Shown: piece by piece, positions 61,320-64,000 of the stretch | Numbering within the stretch: the stretch's first letter is position 1 | How the letters are laid out: each line of letters opens with the position of its first letter | NCBI RefSeq assembly: GCF_963678635.1 | Contig: NC_087065.1 | Span: forward strand, 75,093,345 to 75,157,344 | Direction: 5' to 3' | From: Symsagittifera roscoffensis | Taxonomy: Eukaryota; Xenacoelomorpha; Acoela; Convolutidae | Length of the DNA: 64,000 nt | Translations under genes and position numbers: made by a program | The notes under the pieces: model-generated | Told to the model about the DNA's origin: nothing | Databases searched by the model: none | What the model saw: only the letters and a program-made list of their open reading frames with translations

Positions 61320-61600
61320 CTTAATTATAATCCATTGTAATTGATTTTTTTTGAAACAATTTTTTTTTTAGAAAAAGCAATTATAATCTATTATAATAGA
61401 GTATAATAGAGTATAAGAGATCATAATAGATTATAAGAGAATTTCGGAAAAATTATAATCAATTATAATTGATTATTATTTCTTAAAATGTCATCAAAAA
61501 TGTTATTTTTATAATGGATTATAATTTTTTTGAACATCTAAAATCAGCGCTATAATTAGTTATAATTTTGCTTAAAGTACAATTATAATTATAAAAAAAT
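61320..61600. repeat. TTATAAT-rich palindromic tract
   Basis: Many copies of ATTATAATC/GATTATAAT and TATAATAGAG occur, some paired as perfect palindromes such as AATCAATTATAATTGATT. Similar TATAATC strings start near 61,075. Confidence 0.75.
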
Positions 61601-62235
61601 TGATTTTTTTCTCTTTTTACTAAGTGCGGGAAATAAAACGTTTATATGTATAAAAGAACAAAACATTGAAACAATTTTTCGTTTTTTCATTGTTTCTTTA
61701 AATTGCGATCCCTCAAACAGCCTGTTTCGGCGTCAGATTAAGTATAAATACCATTAGAGACTTTAAATTGAAAAAATTGAAAAGCATTTTAAAGTTTAAG
61801 TGATTTCATCATCATCATATGAGCACCTTGCTTTCATGTAATCAATTAATTGTTCTCAGATTTTTATTGTATGTTCTTGTGTATTCATGGTCTCGTATTC
61901 TAGTTATGAAAGTCCCAAATTCCTTTCTAGTTACAAAAATCCCAAAAGTCCGAATTACGTAAGTCCAAAATTTCGCAACATTGATGTGTGTGAGTGGGTG
62001 TGGGGTGGGGGGGGGGGGAGATAGTTAGCGAGAGTTTTGAGATCCCATTCATGTTTCTAAAAACTATTAGTACGCGAGCAGTAAATTTCTTGCGTGTTAC
62101 GCGCTAATTGTATGGTAAGTTTCTGCAAAGTTAAGCGGGCTTATCCAGTTCAATTAATTTGTACCAATCGTTTGAATTTATAACAAACCGCTTAATCTGC
62201 AAGCACAAAATAAAATTTGAACAAAAGGGAGGGTA

Positions 62236-62551
62236 GGGCGACAATTCGTAACTGGCGAAATTCGTAACAAGCGACATTTCGTAACAAGGCATTGGCAAGT
62301 GGAATACTTTTGCTTCGCTCCGCTTACATCCGTCACGAGAGGAATATTGCGCGTGAATCAGTGTTCCCCGCTTAATCGTTTGTTACGAATTGTCGCCTGA
62401 TACGAATTGTCGCGTGTTCCGAATTGTCGCCTGTTACGAGCTGTTGTCTGCAACGAATTGTCGCTTGTTACGAATTGTCGCCTGTTACGAGCTGTTGTCT
62501 GCTATGAATTGTCGCCTGTTACGAGTTTTCGCCTGTTCTAAGTTGTCGCCC
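62236..62551. mobile_element. Foldback element built from 17-bp repeats
   Basis: Right arm: ten tandem 17-bp units of the type GTTACGAATTGTCGCCT exactly fill 62382-62551. Left arm: about three units in inverse orientation (GGCGACAATTCGTAAC and relatives) at 62237-62288. The extreme ends GGGCGACAA and TTGTCGCCC are inverted. The 90 bases between are unique. No target duplication is evident. Confidence 0.8.
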
Positions 62552-62863
62552 CACGCAAAAGGAGATATTATTAAACCCAGATACTTAATTCAAATAAAAA
62601 AACAATAAGCAAGGAAATTCAAAATCAATCAAAAATGAATTGGAAGAAAGCCAGCAGGAGTTTAAGCCAGCTACCATATAAAACAACCAAAGATCATAAG
62701 CAGATATGCAAAATAATTAAGCTAAAGTTATATATAAAGCATACAACAATTAGTCTCAGTAAAATTGACGTGATTTTTGCCAGATTTTTTATGCACTACG
62801 TTTCTTTTTCGGTGTTATTTTACACTTTTGTGGGTTTTTTCTTTCCTTTGAAAATTGACTTAC

Positions 62864-63071
62864 CAAGAAGTCCAATGAGGAACTCGGTCATGTAGAGCGC
62901 AAAGAACAGGTAGCCAGACATTGCACTTGCACCAGTCCCTGTTCCCTCTCCCTTACCCTGGATCTTTCCCCCCGTGGCGACTGCAGTAGCGGACAGGTTG
63001 ACATAACTGTAATTAGTCGCCATCTCCAGAAGCGACAAATTTTGAACAGCACTCGTCAACTTATTGGACAT
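62864..63071 (-). CDS. First coding exon of a class A GPCR-like receptor
   Basis: The minus-strand ATG at 63071 opens 69 codons plus one base, ending at a canonical donor (CTTG|GTAAGT). The extracellular N-terminus has N-glycosylation sites (NLS, NYS, NLS) and a Gly/Thr-rich linker. It then enters a hydrophobic helix SGYLFFALYMTEFLIGLLG, the usual form of transmembrane helix 1 in rhodopsin-like peptide receptors, where a G-N pair closes the motif. The intron falls inside that Gly codon, so the Asn would open exon 2, on the minus strand to the left. I could not identify exon 2. A different type I membrane protein is possible. Confidence 0.65.
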
Positions 63072-64000
63072 ACTTGGAGTGTGTCACTTTCAGTCTCAGA
63101 AAAACTGAATCGACAAGATATGAAAATAAAGCGACTGCTGCAATTTTTATTAGGGTTTTTAAAATTGCAACTTCGATTGTTTGATATGAACGCACGTTTG
63201 TTCACGTCTCATCTGTATACTCTTTTTTATGGACTATAAGCCTTCCGAATTTTTTTAAGATTAAGTTCTGAAAGAATTAGATGAATAATTTAATGAGAGA
63301 AAGAAAAGTACTGAAAATTATGAACAAAAATTATCGACTAATTGGTTGGTACTTTAATTGGTACTTGGAGTTGAAGGAATTGTGAAAGGCGCAATAAAAA
63401 ATTTTTAAAATCTAAAGAAATTTTTTGAAAACTGAAGAAATTGTGCAATTATTATTGATCGCAACAGGAAGCAGTTTTCTATAATTGAAGAACGCTGTTA
63501 TATTATTGAGAAATATATTTTTACTAAGAAGTTATTACAAAGAAGAAAAATATTTCAAACAGGTTGTTCAAATAAGCTACAGTTTTGATACATTAGAAGC
63601 TATATGGTTTTTGAACCAATCAAAGGGAAAATTTTTCCGTGTTCATTCCTGCAAATGTTTGGAGTTGTAACGGAACGCAATGAAACATCTTAAAATTGGT
63701 AATTTGAAAAGAAAAATAGGCGGAAGACTTTGCTCCGATTGGCCATTACTAAATAAAAGAGCTTCACGTCAACTGTAATTTGCGTCACGCAAATATTCGC
63801 AGAAATAATGATTTCGTGTCATAAATTCTTATAACCTCCGAATTGCCATATTTTTTCAAATTCTTACAAAAGCACTTTTATTCTCTATTTTTCTTTCAAA
63901 AAATTCCTGGCTGAAGAATTAGCTTCCGTATCAAACGTCTGTCACCACAAAAAAGCAAACAAATTAAACCATAAAAAACCTTTTTTTCTCTTTTCCGATT
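63072..64000. other. 5' flank of the receptor gene
   Basis: AT-rich. Any promoter or 5' untranslated exon of the minus-strand receptor gene would lie here, but I see no defined motif. Confidence 0.4.

Overview
This window is nuclear DNA of an animal. It is strongly AT-rich and mostly non-coding, with short, relatively GC-rich exons separated by introns of several hundred bases to a few kilobases. The animal call rests on split genes with GT-AG introns, a class A GPCR-type first exon, tRNA-derived SINEs, and several families of short non-autonomous DNA transposons. The exact lineage cannot be read from the sequence. Heavy load of non-autonomous elements, fast intron turnover and one candidate GA-AG intron would fit a larvacean-like or another fast-evolving invertebrate genome, but that is only a guess.

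The best supported content is a tandem pair of START (StAR-related lipid transfer) domain genes on the + strand. Copy A spans about 7.7-16.1 kb and copy B spans 20.8-27.3 kb. The five exons of B are all in phase 0 and would give about 311 residues with a START domain of about 211, but exon 3 reads through only if one G is added to a run of four. The two paralogues share one exact intron position and differ at all the others.

Layout: 0.5-6.7 kb is a recent 3.1 kb tandem duplication. START gene A follows, carrying a 76-bp minisatellite and two dispersed-repeat copies in its introns. Intron 1 of START gene B holds a second copy of a 1.4-1.5 kb upstream segment bordered by a 64-bp duplication, and intron 2 holds a very long GA microsatellite. 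From 28 to 57 kb the window is dominated by at least fifteen copies of one ~0.5 kb dispersed element with a hairpin at each end (Helentron/HINE-like) and by hAT-type MITEs, two of which have perfect 8-bp target duplications. Candidate orphan exons lie here on the minus strand (31.9, 36.0, 44.4-45.1 kb) and on the plus strand (28.0, 57.3-57.8 kb). The right end has a 1.1 kb Mutator-like foldback element with a 9-bp target duplication, tRNA-like SINEs, a foldback element built of 17-bp repeats, and the first exon of a minus-strand receptor gene at 63 kb.

No CRISPR, rRNA, or bacterial or viral gene was seen. Exon calls rest on reading frames, splice signals and paralogue comparison by eye. No search or transcript data were available.
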